Made by a program: the position numbers and the translations under genes
The notes under the pieces: model-generated
What the model was told of the DNA's origin: nothing
The model's database searches: none
Seen by the model: the letters and a program-made list of their open reading frames with translations, nothing else
DNA from: Gemmatimonadaceae bacterium
GTDB lineage: Bacteria; Gemmatimonadota; Gemmatimonadetes; Gemmatimonadales; Gemmatimonadaceae
Assembly (NCBI GenBank): GCA_024710705.1
Contig: JANJUF010000019.1
Location: 32,939-96,938 of the forward strand
DNA length: 64,000 bases
Direction of reading: 5' to 3'
Part shown: in pieces, positions 33,963 through 43,437 of the stretch
Layout: the number at the start of each line of letters is the position of its first letter
How positions within the stretch are numbered: the first letter of the stretch is position 1

Positions 33963-36512
33963 ATGCGCATCGTCACCTCGCTGATTTCCGCAATCGCCCT
34001 CGCCGGTGTCCTCCACGTGGGCGCACGGGCGGTAGGTCCAGTTCCTCCCCTCGGTGCCTTCCTCGATCCCGTGTCGGGCATCTGGGCGGCCGCGCGCGTC
34101 GCCGAGTTGCCGGCCGAGCAGACGCTCACGATGCCGGGGCTGAGTGCGCCCGTGGAGATCACGTACGACGATCGCGGCGTGCCGCACATCTTCGGCGCCA
34201 GCGAACCGGACGTGGCGCGGGCCCTCGGCTGGGTCCACGCACGGGACCGGCTCTTCCAGATGGAGATGATCCAACGCGCCGTCGCCGGCACGATCACCGA
34301 GCTGGTGGGTGAACGCGCCCTCTCGCTCGATCGGAATGCGCGGAAGCTGGCGCTGGCACAGGCCGCGCAGACCAAGTGGGACGCCATCCCTGCCGGCAGC
34401 GAGGTGCGACTGGCCGTGGAAGCGTATATGGAAGGCGTAAACGCGTACATCGATGCCATGTCCGCCGCCGACCTGCCGCTGGAGTACCGACTGCTCGGCC
34501 GCACGCCGCGCCGCTTCCGTCCAGTGGACACCTACTACCTGCTCATCCGGATGTCGCAGACGCTCTCGTACCAGGAGAGCGAGTTGCGATTCCATGCCCT
34601 TGAGCAGCTCGTCGGACGCGAGGCCGCGAGTGCGCTGATCCCGGTTGATGCGCCAATCCAGGAACCCATCGAGCCGGTACCGGGACGCACGCAGGCTCGG
34701 CTGGCCTTCCGCAGGATGCCGGCCCCGCGTGCTCCGGATGCCACCCAGGTGGCCGAGGCCCGACGCATCCGCGACGCTGCCATCGCCATTGCCGCGGCGA
34801 CCGCGATGCCGCTGGGCACCGCCAGCGGGCCGGCACCGGATCTCACCGACCTGCTCACGCGTGGTGAAGCCGCTGTGGGTTCCAACAACTGGGCAGTATC
34901 ACCGGCCCGATCCGCATCCGGTCACGCGCTGCTGGCCGGCGATCCGCACCTCGAGCTCACGCTGCCCAGCATCTGGTACGAGGCACACCTCGTGGTGCCG
35001 GGGAAGATGGACGTCTACGGCGTCTCGTTCCCGATGTCGCCGATCATCCCCATCGGCTTCAACCGCGACATGGCCTGGACGATGACCAACACGGGCAACG
35101 ACGTCGTGGATTACTACCGCGAGGTCGTGGACGATTCCCTGCGTCCGCGTCGCTACCAAGTTGACGGTGCCTGGCGGGACTTGGTCGTGCGAGAGGAGCG
35201 GTACTACGACCCTTCGGGCAAGGTCATCGCGCGCGACACCTTGCTGGCAACCCACCGTGGGCCGCTGTTCCCGACCGCCACCGGATGGCTTTCGCAGCGC
35301 TGGACCGCACGCGAAGTCAGCGATGAGGGAGACAACTTCCGTCGCGGCATGACCGCCACGGGCGTGGCCGACTTCTCCGCACAGATGGAGAGCTTCCGCA
35401 CGCCGGCCCAAAACATGCTCACCGCCGACCGCGCCGGGAACATCGGCATCCGCTCGACGGGTCGCTATCCGATCCGCCCGGGTGACGGGCGCGGCGACGT
35501 GATCTTCGATGGGAGCCGTTCGGCGAACGATTGGCTGGGCGACCGGCCCCTGGCGTGGTATCCGCAGACGCGCAATCCGGCCCAAGGTTACATCGCCAGC
35601 GCCAACCAACAGCCGATGGACCCGACCGCCCGCGCCGGATACCAGGGCAGCGATTGGCCGAGTCCGTGGCGCGCCATGCGCATCAACAACCTGCTGCGGG
35701 CGAACACTGCGGTCACCGTGGATGACATGCGTCGCTTCCACACTGACCCACGCAGCGAACTCACGCCGTTCATCCTCACCGCGCTGGGCGATGCACGTGC
35801 CGCGGCCGAGTCGTCGGGCACGTGGACGGCCGACGACGAGTCGGCGTGGGCGCACCTGCAGCAGTGGGATGGCGCCTTCACCCCGTCGAGCAGCGGCCCC
35901 TTGCTCTTCGACGCCCTGCTGCAGGCCATGAGCCGGCACGTCTGGGACGAGCTCGTGCTACCGGGCGAGACGCGACGCGTGATGACGCCTTCACAGATGG
36001 TGTTGGTGCAGCTGCTCGCCGACCCTAGCTCAGCCTGGTGGGATGACCGCACGACGACGGACGTGGTGGAGACACGTGACGTGATCGTCCTCCGAGCGCT
36101 TCGCGACGCGTGGACTGGAACACGCAATCGGTGGGGGAACGACCCTTCGGCGTGGCGCTGGGGCAATGCACGGGTCATCCGCGTGCATCACCTCCTTGGC
36201 CTCCCCGGATTCGGGCGCGACTCGCTCGAGGTCCAGTCGGGTCCGGGGACGCTGTCCCCATCGGACAACGGCGGCACGCACGGTGCCTCCTGGCGCTTCG
36301 TCGTGGAACTGGGCCCCGAGGTCCGTGGCTGGGGCACCTATCCTGGCGGGCAGTCGGGGAATCCAGTGAGCTCGCGCTATGCCGATCGCGTGGAGACCTG
36401 GCGCGCCGGCGAGCTGACGCCCCTGCACACGCCACGCACGGCGTCGGACCTGGGACCGGCCGAGACCCGCGCCACGCTCCGTATGATCCCGACGACGGGG
36501 GGGACCAACTGA
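33963..36512 (+). CDS. Penicillin acylase family N-terminal nucleophile hydrolase
   Basis: 849 aa with a short signal or anchor (about 1-24). The family splits itself into alpha and beta chains; the new N-terminus is Ser307 in AVGSNNWAVSP, cleavage being after Gly306. Upstream, PVEITYDDRGVPHIFG and ALGWVHARDRLFQMEM are alpha-chain signatures. Downstream, LLAGDPHLELTLPSIWYE and PIGFNRDMAWTMTN follow, and a late QSGNPVSSRYADRVETW is typical of the beta chain. Substrates in this family include penicillins, acyl-homoserine lactones and N-acyl peptides, and cannot be told apart by eye. The stop overlaps the next start (TGATG). Confidence 0.93.
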   Translation: MRIVTSLISAIALAGVLHVGARAVGPVPPLGAFLDPVSGIWAAARVAELPAEQTLTMPGLSAPVEITYDDRGVPHIFGASEPDVARALGWVHARDRLFQMEMIQRAVAGTITELVGERALSLDRNARKLALAQAAQTKWDAIPAGSEVRLAVEAYMEGVNAYIDAMSAADLPLEYRLLGRTPRRFRPVDTYYLLIRMSQTLSYQESELRFHALEQLVGREAASALIPVDAPIQEPIEPVPGRTQARLAFRRMPAPRAPDATQVAEARRIRDAAIAIAAATAMPLGTASGPAPDLTDLLTRGEAAVGSNNWAVSPARSASGHALLAGDPHLELTLPSIWYEAHLVVPGKMDVYGVSFPMSPIIPIGFNRDMAWTMTNTGNDVVDYYREVVDDSLRPRRYQVDGAWRDLVVREERYYDPSGKVIARDTLLATHRGPLFPTATGWLSQRWTAREVSDEGDNFRRGMTATGVADFSAQMESFRTPAQNMLTADRAGNIGIRSTGRYPIRPGDGRGDVIFDGSRSANDWLGDRPLAWYPQTRNPAQGYIASANQQPMDPTARAGYQGSDWPSPWRAMRINNLLRANTAVTVDDMRRFHTDPRSELTPFILTALGDARAAAESSGTWTADDESAWAHLQQWDGAFTPSSSGPLLFDALLQAMSRHVWDELVLPGETRRVMTPSQMVLVQLLADPSSAWWDDRTTTDVVETRDVIVLRALRDAWTGTRNRWGNDPSAWRWGNARVIRVHHLLGLPGFGRDSLEVQSGPGTLSPSDNGGTHGASWRFVVELGPEVRGWGTYPGGQSGNPVSSRYADRVETWRAGELTPLHTPRTASDLGPAETRATLRMIPTTGGTN

Positions 36513-36865
36513 TGGTCAACATCGGACGACTTGTGTGGTTCGTGACGCTGAGCCTCGCCGTGGCACTCGCTACATGGGGGTTCGGCTGGTGGTCCATCGT
36601 GGTATGCGCGGCAGCCTGGACCTGGATTCGGCGCAGCGATGCCGCGGCACCGCTGATGGCGGCGGCGGCCGCCGCCCTGGCGTGGGGCGGACTGCTCGTC
36701 GTGCAGTCGCTCTCCGGTCCGGTGGGGCGCGTCGCCGACGTCGTGGGAGAGGCGATGCAGGTCGGTGCCATCCCACTCCTGATCCTGACGCTGGCCTTCC
36801 CGGCGTTGATTGCCGGGGCGACGGCCGGCCTGGTCCGCGGCCTTCCAAGCCGCGACCACGGTTGA
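36512..36865 (+). CDS. Small Trp-rich membrane protein
   Basis: 117 aa with three or four hydrophobic helices (about 6-24, 25-40, 47-67 and 84-106). It starts 1 nt inside the stop of the acylase gene (TGATG), so it is made only with the acylase. It begins MVNIGRLVWFVTL. No family recognised. The role may be linked to the acylase, as coupling suggests, but nothing else supports a function. Confidence 0.6.
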   Translation: MVNIGRLVWFVTLSLAVALATWGFGWWSIVVCAAAWTWIRRSDAAAPLMAAAAAALAWGGLLVVQSLSGPVGRVADVVGEAMQVGAIPLLILTLAFPALIAGATAGLVRGLPSRDHG

Positions 36866-36962
36866 AGTAGCCGCCGAGCGGCCCGGCACGGCCCGGGCTG
36901 GCACCGGCGGGACCCCGTTCACGTAGGACCGACCGGGGTGCCGTGCCGCACCGGGAGGTCCG

Positions 36963-38009
36963 ATGCATCGTCGCATCACGAACTGCCACATCCACACGTT
37001 CACGTTGGCGCACGTGCCGGCGCGATTCATTCCCGCTCCGCTCGGCCTGCTGTTGCGTACGCCTTACCTGTGGCGCCCCCTGCGCTGGGCACTGACATAC
37101 CTCAATCCCTTCGACGACCGGGACAAGTACCAGCGCTACACGAACTTCGTGCGCGTGGCGTCGAAGCGGACCCAGCGTGAGATCTTCGAGGCCATCCTTC
37201 CGCGCTATCCGCACGGGACGCGCTTCGTCGTCCTGCCGATGGACATGGACTATATGGGCGCCGGCGCACCGACCGAGCGGCTCGACGCCCAACACGACGA
37301 GCTCGCTCGGCTCCGCGATGCGTTTCCTGATGTGTTGATTCCCTTCGCGGCGGTGGATCCGCGCCGGCCGGGCCTGTTGCCGATGCTGCGCACCCTGGTG
37401 CAGGAGCGCGGGTTCAGGGGACTCAAGGTTTACCCGAGCCTCGGCTACGCACCGGATCATCCCGATCTCATGAACGTGTGGGCCTTCGCCGCGGCGCAGG
37501 GGCTGCCGGTGATGGCGCACTGTTCGCGGGGCGGGGTCCGTGCGCGTGGGCTACCCCCCGCCGCCGTCGAGCAGTTCACCGCTCCCCACCGCTGGCGGCC
37601 CGTGCTGGATGCCTTCCCCACGCTGCGGATCTGCCTCGCGCACATGGGAGGCAACCTCGAGTGGGACCGCTATTTCGCGGAGGGACGGCGCGATGGCGTG
37701 CCGCTCGAGCGGCAGTCGTGGCTTGGGCAGATTCTCGAGCTGCTGCGGAGCGAACGGCATCCGGGCCTCTACACCGACATCTCGTACACGTTGTTTGCCT
37801 TCGAGCGCTATGCCGCGCCGCTGGCGGTGTTCCTCACGGACCCACGCGTGTCCGGACGGGTGCTCTTCGGTTCGGACTACTACATGGCCGAACGCGAACG
37901 GGCCGACGAGCGGGAGCTGTCCATGCGGCTGCGGAGCGCGCTGGGGGAGGCGTCGTGGTGGCGGATCGCCGAGGAGAATCCGGCCCGGTACCTGGGCGAG
38001 GCGAAATGA
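36963..38009 (+). CDS. Amidohydrolase (COG2159-like TIM-barrel)
   Basis: 348 aa with GGAGG 5 nt before the ATG. The metal-binding H-x-H is in ITNCHIHTFT at the N-terminus. Further family positions are MAHCSRGG, with the central His on strand 5, LRICLAHMGG with the next His, and VLFGSDYYMAERERA with the catalytic Asp on strand 8. These are the usual ligands of amidohydrolase 2 enzymes (decarboxylases or hydrolases of cyclic compounds). The region between (about 75-150) contains FRGLKVYPSLGYAPD. Substrate unknown. The upstream gap of 97 nt holds no obvious promoter. Confidence 0.82.
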   Translation: MHRRITNCHIHTFTLAHVPARFIPAPLGLLLRTPYLWRPLRWALTYLNPFDDRDKYQRYTNFVRVASKRTQREIFEAILPRYPHGTRFVVLPMDMDYMGAGAPTERLDAQHDELARLRDAFPDVLIPFAAVDPRRPGLLPMLRTLVQERGFRGLKVYPSLGYAPDHPDLMNVWAFAAAQGLPVMAHCSRGGVRARGLPPAAVEQFTAPHRWRPVLDAFPTLRICLAHMGGNLEWDRYFAEGRRDGVPLERQSWLGQILELLRSERHPGLYTDISYTLFAFERYAAPLAVFLTDPRVSGRVLFGSDYYMAERERADERELSMRLRSALGEASWWRIAEENPARYLGEAK

Positions 38010-38064
38010 CGCTCCGGTGATGGCGCGGGCGATGTTCCGATGCTGGTGTTCGGACCGCGACCGA

Positions 38065-38070
38065 TACCTT
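38065..38070 (+). promoter_or_regulatory. -10-like TACCTT before the four-cysteine peptide gene
   Basis: TACCTT lies 29 nt before the ATG at 38100, giving a predicted leader of about 22 nt that contains GGAGG 5 nt before the start. The peptide therefore seems to have its own promoter and a strong ribosome binding site. Confidence 0.35.
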
Positions 38071-38099
38071 CGCGCCCTCACCCCCTACTGGGAGGCTCC

Positions 38100-38321
38100 A
38101 TGAAGCAGATGATCATGCGGACCGTGGGCGCGCTGGCACTGTCGCTCACGTTGGTGTCGCCACTCGCGGCGCAGGACGAGGACTGCTACGACTATTGGCT
38201 CAAGACCTGCGATGCAGCCCTGAAGGAATCGAACTGGTACGAGAAGATCGCCGTCGGAGCGTACTGCACGCTCATGTTCGGAACCTGCGCGCTGAATGAA
38301 GTCACCATCCAGATCTCGTAG
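38100..38321 (+). CDS. Secreted four-cysteine peptide, 73 aa
   Basis: The ATG has GGAGG 5 nt upstream. A clear signal peptide (1-25, ending PLAAQ) leaves a mature peptide of about 48 residues, DEDCYDYWLKTCDAALKES and onward, with cysteines at 29, 37, 56 and 63. The spacings are C-x7-C and C-x6-C, which suits two disulfides. The mature part is acidic at the N-terminus and has a hydrophobic middle. It sits directly before a propeller gene and an ABC exporter, an arrangement like the small NVEALA-type peptides beside six-bladed propellers in Bacteroidota. No direct homology is seen, and function is unknown. Confidence 0.65.
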   Translation: MKQMIMRTVGALALSLTLVSPLAAQDEDCYDYWLKTCDAALKESNWYEKIAVGAYCTLMFGTCALNEVTIQIS

Positions 38322-39405
38322 GGTGGCTGTGCGCACGCGCCGCACGCTGGTCGTCGTTGGCGGCACCCTTCTCCTCGGATGGGGAGCGCTCCGTGCGCTT
38401 TCCCCATCCGGGGAGATCGGGGGGCCGGCCGCGGGCACGCTCGCCCCGCTGGACGCGTCGCTCGTCTCGCCGTGGGAGGAAGTCGCGCGCCTCTCGGGCG
38501 ACGCGCTCCCCGCCGGTCGCGTGCAGGACCTCGATGCCCGCCGCGACACCCTGTTCGTACTGCAGCCGCATGCGTGGCTGTTCGTCGTTGGCGGACAGCC
38601 CAGCGCCCCCTTCGGGACGCGCACCCGGGGCGCACCTGGCTGGATTGGCCGCGGCACAGGCATCGCCGCCAGCGGGAACGGCGTTTGGGTGCTCGACGAC
38701 CTGCGCCAGCGCGCCGCACACTGGGCGCTCGATGGCACACGCGCCACGGAGCGGGATCTCCGAAGCAGTCGTGGCCTCGGCGCGATGCATCAACGTATCG
38801 TCGCACTGGACGGCGACGCCTTCGTCATCACCAGCGCGGTGCCCGGCCAAGGTGCCTTCGAGTGGATCGTCACTCGCCTGCACCCTTCGGGCACCGACAC
38901 GCTGATCGAGGGCCACGGACGTGGCATTCGTGGCGGGGGCCACGACGAACCGCACTTCGCCGTCCTGCGCGATGGGCGCCTCGTCTCCATCGACGCCAGC
39001 TCGTGGCGCGTGCGCCACTTCACCGCGGACGGCTCACTGGCGGCCGAGCACCTGCGGCCCGATGCGCCGCGGTGGGCGCTGCCGGACTCCGCACGGCGCG
39101 CGCTGCAACGCACCACCGCCTTCCTCGGTCCGACGCTCCAGGAGGCCCTCGCGACCGATGCCACCATCCCACCGGTCCGCGCCATCACCGCCACCGCCGA
39201 CAATCGCCTCATCGTGCTCTCCGCAGTCACGATGGAAGCCACCCACGCCGAACTGGTCGCGCTCGACGGCACTCCCATCGCGCGTCTCTGGGCGCAGCCC
39301 GAGGAGCATCCCGTGTTCCTCGCCGACGGCGCGTTGTACCGCATCCGCGCGCTCGACGACGTCACGATCATCGAACGCCAACGTCTCCTCGGAGCGTCAC
39401 CGTGA
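38296..39405 (+). CDS. Beta-propeller-like protein with N-terminal membrane anchor
   Basis: 369 aa. The ATG at 38296 overlaps the peptide gene by 26 nt; GTG codons at 38323 or 38329 are alternatives. A basic N-terminus (KSPSRSRRVAVRTRR) leads to one transmembrane helix (about 17-33). The rest is repeated strands such as GNGVWVLDDLRQRAAHWALD, then DGRLVSIDASSWRVRHFTAD and ADNRLIVLSAV, consistent with a six-bladed propeller like the lipoprotein at 1400-2659. Its stop overlaps the ABC ATPase start (GTGA), so propeller and transporter are coupled. It may be a receptor or sensor for the peptide encoded just upstream. Confidence 0.65.
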   Translation: MKSPSRSRRVAVRTRRTLVVVGGTLLLGWGALRALSPSGEIGGPAAGTLAPLDASLVSPWEEVARLSGDALPAGRVQDLDARRDTLFVLQPHAWLFVVGGQPSAPFGTRTRGAPGWIGRGTGIAASGNGVWVLDDLRQRAAHWALDGTRATERDLRSSRGLGAMHQRIVALDGDAFVITSAVPGQGAFEWIVTRLHPSGTDTLIEGHGRGIRGGGHDEPHFAVLRDGRLVSIDASSWRVRHFTADGSLAAEHLRPDAPRWALPDSARRALQRTTAFLGPTLQEALATDATIPPVRAITATADNRLIVLSAVTMEATHAELVALDGTPIARLWAQPEEHPVFLADGALYRIRALDDVTIIERQRLLGASP

Positions 39406-40124
39406 CCACACCACTGGTCGAGTGCCACGACGTCACGCTCACCTATCGCCGTGGCGCCGTCCGCGCGCTGCGCGAACTCTCCGTCCGGATTCACCCGGGC
39501 GTCGTCGGCCTCGTCGGCGCGAACGGCGCGGGAAAGACGTCCCTGCTGCGCCTCCTCTCCGGCGAGCTCTCACCCACGCGCGGGCGCATCACCATCGGCG
39601 GGCTCAATCCGGGCGCGTACCGGAGTGCCTTCGGATACGGCAGCATTCCCGACCAGCCGCGCTTCCCCGCCTACCTCACGGTCGGCGAATTCCTCACCGG
39701 GCTCCGCGACGTCTGCGGCGCTCCTGCGCCCACCAACGCCGAGCGCGCGCTCGCCGAGGACCTCGCCATCGACGACCTCAGGCCGCGATTGCTCGGCTCG
39801 CTCTCGCTGGGCCAGAAGCGGCGCGTCGAGTTGTTGGCCGCCCTGATGGGTGACCCTGACCTCGTCCTCCTCGACGAGCCCACCAATGGCCTTGACCCAC
39901 TTGCGGTCACTGCGCTGCGGCGCGGGCTGCTGGCGAGCCGAAGGCCCGGTCGCCTGTTGTTGGTCTCGTCGCACCATCTCGACGAACTGCAGCGCGTGGC
40001 GGATCACGTGCTGATCCTCCGAGAGGGCACGCTGGTGGGAGACCACTCGGCCGACGAAGTCCGAGCGCGGGAGGAATCCCTGGAGTCGTTGTTCCTGGCC
40101 GCGGAGGCGCCGCATGCCCACTAG
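39402..40124 (+). CDS. ABC transporter ATP-binding protein
   Basis: 240 aa from the GTG at 39402. Walker A is GANGAGKTS (about 38-46), the signature loop SLSLGQKRR is about 130-138, and Walker B LVLLDEPTNGLDP follows with the H-loop in SSHHLDEL. Classed with the ABC-2 (CcmA/YxlF-like) group that powers export or membrane insertion. It is coupled to the propeller gene at the start, and its end overlaps the permease start by 11 nt. Together they form a two-component exporter. Confidence 0.92.
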   Translation: MTTPLVECHDVTLTYRRGAVRALRELSVRIHPGVVGLVGANGAGKTSLLRLLSGELSPTRGRITIGGLNPGAYRSAFGYGSIPDQPRFPAYLTVGEFLTGLRDVCGAPAPTNAERALAEDLAIDDLRPRLLGSLSLGQKRRVELLAALMGDPDLVLLDEPTNGLDPLAVTALRRGLLASRRPGRLLLVSSHHLDELQRVADHVLILREGTLVGDHSADEVRAREESLESLFLAAEAPHAH

Positions 40125-40881
40125 TCCTGCGCTTCATGTGCGAACGCTGTGGCCGTGGCATCGCGCCCGTTGGGCGCGGCGCGCGCCGGGGTACGCCGGT
40201 TTTGTCGCGATCTCGCTCTATCCCGTGCTGTTCTTCGCGCCCCTCGAGCGCACCTGGCTTTTCGACAGCTGGACGGGCGGCGCGTCGGCGCTCTTGCTGG
40301 TGGGGACGCTGGGTGCCGCGTTCACCGTGATGCGCGATGTCGGCGCCCCGCACGCAGTGGAGTTCTGGTTGTTCCAGAAGGGCGTCGAATTGCCGGCCAT
40401 GGCGTTGGCGCGATGGACGTCGGACCTGTGCCTAGGCGCCGCGATTGCCTCTTGGTGGGCAGCGGGATTCACGCTCGCCGCTATCGCGCACGGCTTGTCA
40501 CCGAGCCTGCCGCTCTTCGCCGGCCTCGTCGCGTGGCTGTTTGGGAACTTCGCGATCGTGGGAACGCTCCTGTTGGTGCTGGGGGCAACTGGTTACCCAC
40601 GCGCCGTTGACTCGGCCATCCTCATCTTGCTGCTGACGGCATTCGCGCCGATACTCGGGAAGGTCGTCTCACCGGCGGCCATACTCGTCGCCGAGATCAT
40701 CCTCCCGCCCATTCACGCGTTGTTGGCGGCGCGCCAGGCCATCTCGGCTACCACGCACTGGCCGAGCGTAGCCGCCGGTGTGCTGCACGTCGCGACGTGG
40801 ATGTTCGTGCTGCTCCTCCTCACGGCGCAATTCATCGGACGCCGAACTCCGCAGGCCGACCACGCCCGCGCCGACGGATGA
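40114..40881 (+). CDS. ABC-2 type permease
   Basis: 255 aa with six predicted transmembrane helices (about 27-46, 57-75, 103-123, 129-155, 165-185 and 225-245). It overlaps the ATPase gene by 11 nt and belongs to the same transporter. Its cargo is not known; the peptide encoded two genes upstream is a candidate, but that peptide has its own Sec signal and would not need ABC export across the inner membrane. It may instead handle lipid or defence functions. Confidence 0.8.
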   Translation: MPTSPALHVRTLWPWHRARWARRAPGYAGFVAISLYPVLFFAPLERTWLFDSWTGGASALLLVGTLGAAFTVMRDVGAPHAVEFWLFQKGVELPAMALARWTSDLCLGAAIASWWAAGFTLAAIAHGLSPSLPLFAGLVAWLFGNFAIVGTLLLVLGATGYPRAVDSAILILLLTAFAPILGKVVSPAAILVAEIILPPIHALLAARQAISATTHWPSVAAGVLHVATWMFVLLLLTAQFIGRRTPQADHARADG

Positions 40882-40899
40882 ATCGCGACGGATCTCGTT

Positions 40900-43263
40900 T
40901 CAGTCCCGGCGAGCGACCGTACCCGTGACGGGCGGGGGCACCTTGTCGAGCCCCATGCGCTCGAGGAGCGGGCGCAGTCGAGGGTCGTTGCGGACGGGAT
41001 CCGCCAAGGGATGCACGGCAAGCTCGGCGATGAACCAGTCGCGGTCCTCGATGGCGCGTTCGAGCTCCTTGAACGCCTGATTCAGCTCGCCGAGTCCCAT
41101 GAACACCACCGCCCCGAGCGTGCCCGGCAGATACTCTGCGCTCACCCGCAGGCTATCGAGAATCTCTCGTGCCGTCTCCGGGCGTCCGGCCTCGGCCTCG
41201 GCGCGCGCGTAGATGGCCAGGGTGCCGGGGTGGCCGTTGGCGAGCTCATTCGCGCTCCACGCCGCGCGCGCCGCATCCTCCGCGCGGCCCATCCCGAGCA
41301 GGATCATCGCGCGCCAGAGGTGGTTGAATGGGAAACTGGGCTCGAGTTCGATCGCCCGGTCCGCTTGCGCCAGGGCTTCGTCGTAGCGGCGCGCAAAGTA
41401 CAGGATCTCCGCCACGCCCAACACATTCAAGGCGTTCTTTGGGTCGCGGCGCAGCCCATCCTCGGCCAGCTCGATAGCCAAGTCGTGGCGCCCAAGGTCG
41501 GATTCCAGCTTCGCCCGGTCCAGATACGGTTGCCAGGAGTTCCGGTTCGCGCGTACGGCGCTTCGGAGGTCTTCGCGCGCAGCCTCCCATTCCCACGACC
41601 GGCGGTGTCGCAAGCGGCCGCGGGCGGCGAGTGCCCCACTCTGACGGGGCTGCGCGATGAGTGCCCGGTCGACATAGAGACTCGCGAGTTCGTACTGCTC
41701 CCGTGGTTCCCGCATCCAGCGCCCGACCAGCGAGAGGTGCGCATCGGCCAGACCGACCAGCGCGTCTGCGTACGTCGGATCCTGCTGGAGCGCCAGGGTG
41801 AAGTAGAAGATGGAGTTCCTCAGTCCCTCGACTCCGCCCTTGTGCCACTCGAAGTGACCCCGTTGCCAGAGCCGATAGCCGCTGTCGCTGACTACCTGGA
41901 GTTCCGCCCTCCCGGGACGGAGCGTCTGATCGATGCCGCGGAGCACGGAGTCGGCGATGGACGCCGCGATCTCATCCAGCGGGCCGACCGCGCCGGACAG
42001 CGACTCCGAGAATATGCCAGTCCACTTGGTGGCGTCGCTGCGCGCATCGGCGAGCGTCGCACTGACGGTGATGCGTGTCGGCTCGAGGTTGATGCTGCAG
42101 AACACGATCCATCCCGCCTGGAGCTCCCTGCCGATGTCGCGGGCCGTGAGGTTCGACCCGCTGTAACGCCGCGCGGAGTGTACGTTGATGACGCTCAGAC
42201 TATCGACGCCCGACAGGCTCCCGATGATCTGCTCGGTCACGCCTTGCGGCAGATAGACTGGCGCCGACGGCTCGCTCCGGTCCTCGCAGACCATGACGGC
42301 AGCGGTCGACATCGCCGGCCCGTCGAACATCCCCGACTGCATGATCGTGTATCCCGCGACGCCGGCCAGGAGGACGGCGACGGCGAGCAGCACTCCCGCC
42401 AGTCGCCACGTGCGCGAGGATACGGTCGCGGCGTGGACATCGGTCCCGAACTCCTCCGCGAAGGCCGCCACACTCGGAAAACGCTGCGTCGGATCCTTGG
42501 CCAGGGCCCGCAAGATGGCGCTCTCCATCTCGGCCGGCGCGTCGGGCCGCAGCGCACGCACCTTGGGCGGCGTGGCGGTCACATGGGCGACGACGAGGTC
42601 CGCCGGATTGCTCGCCTCGAAGGTCGGACGCCCAGCCAGCGCTTCGAAGAGCAGGCAGGCGAGCGCATACTGGTCGGAGGCCGGCCCCACCGTCTTGTCT
42701 CCCTTCAACTGCTCGGGACTCGAGTATCGTGGGCTCCCGATGAAACCACCTGTCGTCGTGACGCCGGTGCCCTCCTGCGGATCGCGCGCGATGCCGAAGT
42801 CAGCCAACATCGCGCCGCCGCTCGTCAGCAGGATGTTCTCCGGCTTCACGTCGCGATGCACCACGCCACAATCGTGCGCGTACTGCAGTGCCGATGACAG
42901 GTGCTCGGCCAACCGACGCACCTCCGCCAACGAGAGCGCCGGTCCGCGGTCGAGCCGAGCGCGGAGGGTCTCCCCCTCCAGCAGCGGCATCACGAAGAAG
43001 AGCGTGCTGCCTTCGATGCCGGAGTCGAAGAGCGGCACAATGTGCGGGTGGTTCAACTGCGCCGCCATCGCGATCTCGCGCTGGAACCGCTCCACCACGG
43101 CGGCACTCAGCACGTCGGGGCGGATCAGCTTCACCGCGACGGAGCGTCGGTGGCGCAGGTCCTCGGCGGCATAGACGACGCCCATGCCCCCGGCGCCGAT
43201 CTCGCGGCCCAGTTGGTAGCGTTCGGCCAGCGCGGCCGGAATGCCTTGGCGCGGAGTGTCCAC
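40900..43263 (-). CDS. Serine/threonine protein kinase with periplasmic TPR domain
   Basis: 787 aa. The kinase domain (about 15-275) has GAGGMGVV (23-30), K45 in AVKLI, HRDVKPEN (136-143), DFGIA (155-159) and the SPRYSSPEQL activation segment. A transmembrane helix is at about 288-308. The extracellular part begins with VCEDRS and a TolB-like alpha/beta domain (about 320-455; QIIGSLSGVDSLSVIN). It is followed by six or more TPR-like repeats (about 470-770; RYDEALAQADRAIELEPS). This layout is common in Acidobacteriota and Gemmatimonadota. The kinase could sense a periplasmic signal and phosphorylate cytoplasmic targets, none known. GTG start; TAAGTT lies 28 nt upstream. Confidence 0.92.
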   Translation of the reverse strand: MDTPRQGIPAALAERYQLGREIGAGGMGVVYAAEDLRHRRSVAVKLIRPDVLSAAVVERFQREIAMAAQLNHPHIVPLFDSGIEGSTLFFVMPLLEGETLRARLDRGPALSLAEVRRLAEHLSSALQYAHDCGVVHRDVKPENILLTSGGAMLADFGIARDPQEGTGVTTTGGFIGSPRYSSPEQLKGDKTVGPASDQYALACLLFEALAGRPTFEASNPADLVVAHVTATPPKVRALRPDAPAEMESAILRALAKDPTQRFPSVAAFAEEFGTDVHAATVSSRTWRLAGVLLAVAVLLAGVAGYTIMQSGMFDGPAMSTAAVMVCEDRSEPSAPVYLPQGVTEQIIGSLSGVDSLSVINVHSARRYSGSNLTARDIGRELQAGWIVFCSINLEPTRITVSATLADARSDATKWTGIFSESLSGAVGPLDEIAASIADSVLRGIDQTLRPGRAELQVVSDSGYRLWQRGHFEWHKGGVEGLRNSIFYFTLALQQDPTYADALVGLADAHLSLVGRWMREPREQYELASLYVDRALIAQPRQSGALAARGRLRHRRSWEWEAAREDLRSAVRANRNSWQPYLDRAKLESDLGRHDLAIELAEDGLRRDPKNALNVLGVAEILYFARRYDEALAQADRAIELEPSFPFNHLWRAMILLGMGRAEDAARAAWSANELANGHPGTLAIYARAEAEAGRPETAREILDSLRVSAEYLPGTLGAVVFMGLGELNQAFKELERAIEDRDWFIAELAVHPLADPVRNDPRLRPLLERMGLDKVPPPVTGTVARRD

Positions 43264-43291
43264 GGGTGGGGTGTGCGTTGAACGACGCGGG

Positions 43292-43297
43292 AACTTA
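43292..43297 (-). promoter_or_regulatory. -10-like TAAGTT before the kinase gene
   Basis: TAAGTT on the minus strand, 28 nt before the GTG at 43263, predicting a leader of about 21 nt. No -35 hexamer is obvious. Confidence 0.35.
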
Positions 43298-43388
43298 CGA
43301 GAGGGCCCTGCACTAGGCCAGTCGGGATCGCACCGTGGTGCCGACGGCCCAGGGCACGCCGCCCCCTCCCCTGGCGCCGCACGGCGGA

Positions 43389-43394
43389 TATGTT
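43389..43394 (+). promoter_or_regulatory. -10-like TATGTT before the DUF3332 gene
   Basis: TATGTT lies 43 nt before the ATG at 43438. The leader would contain GGAG 9 nt before the start. It is divergent from the kinase promoter with about 90 nt between the two elements. Confidence 0.4.
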
Positions 43395-43437
43395 ATTCGC
43401 CGACCCCGACGTTCACCTCTCCACCGGAGTGCCTCCC

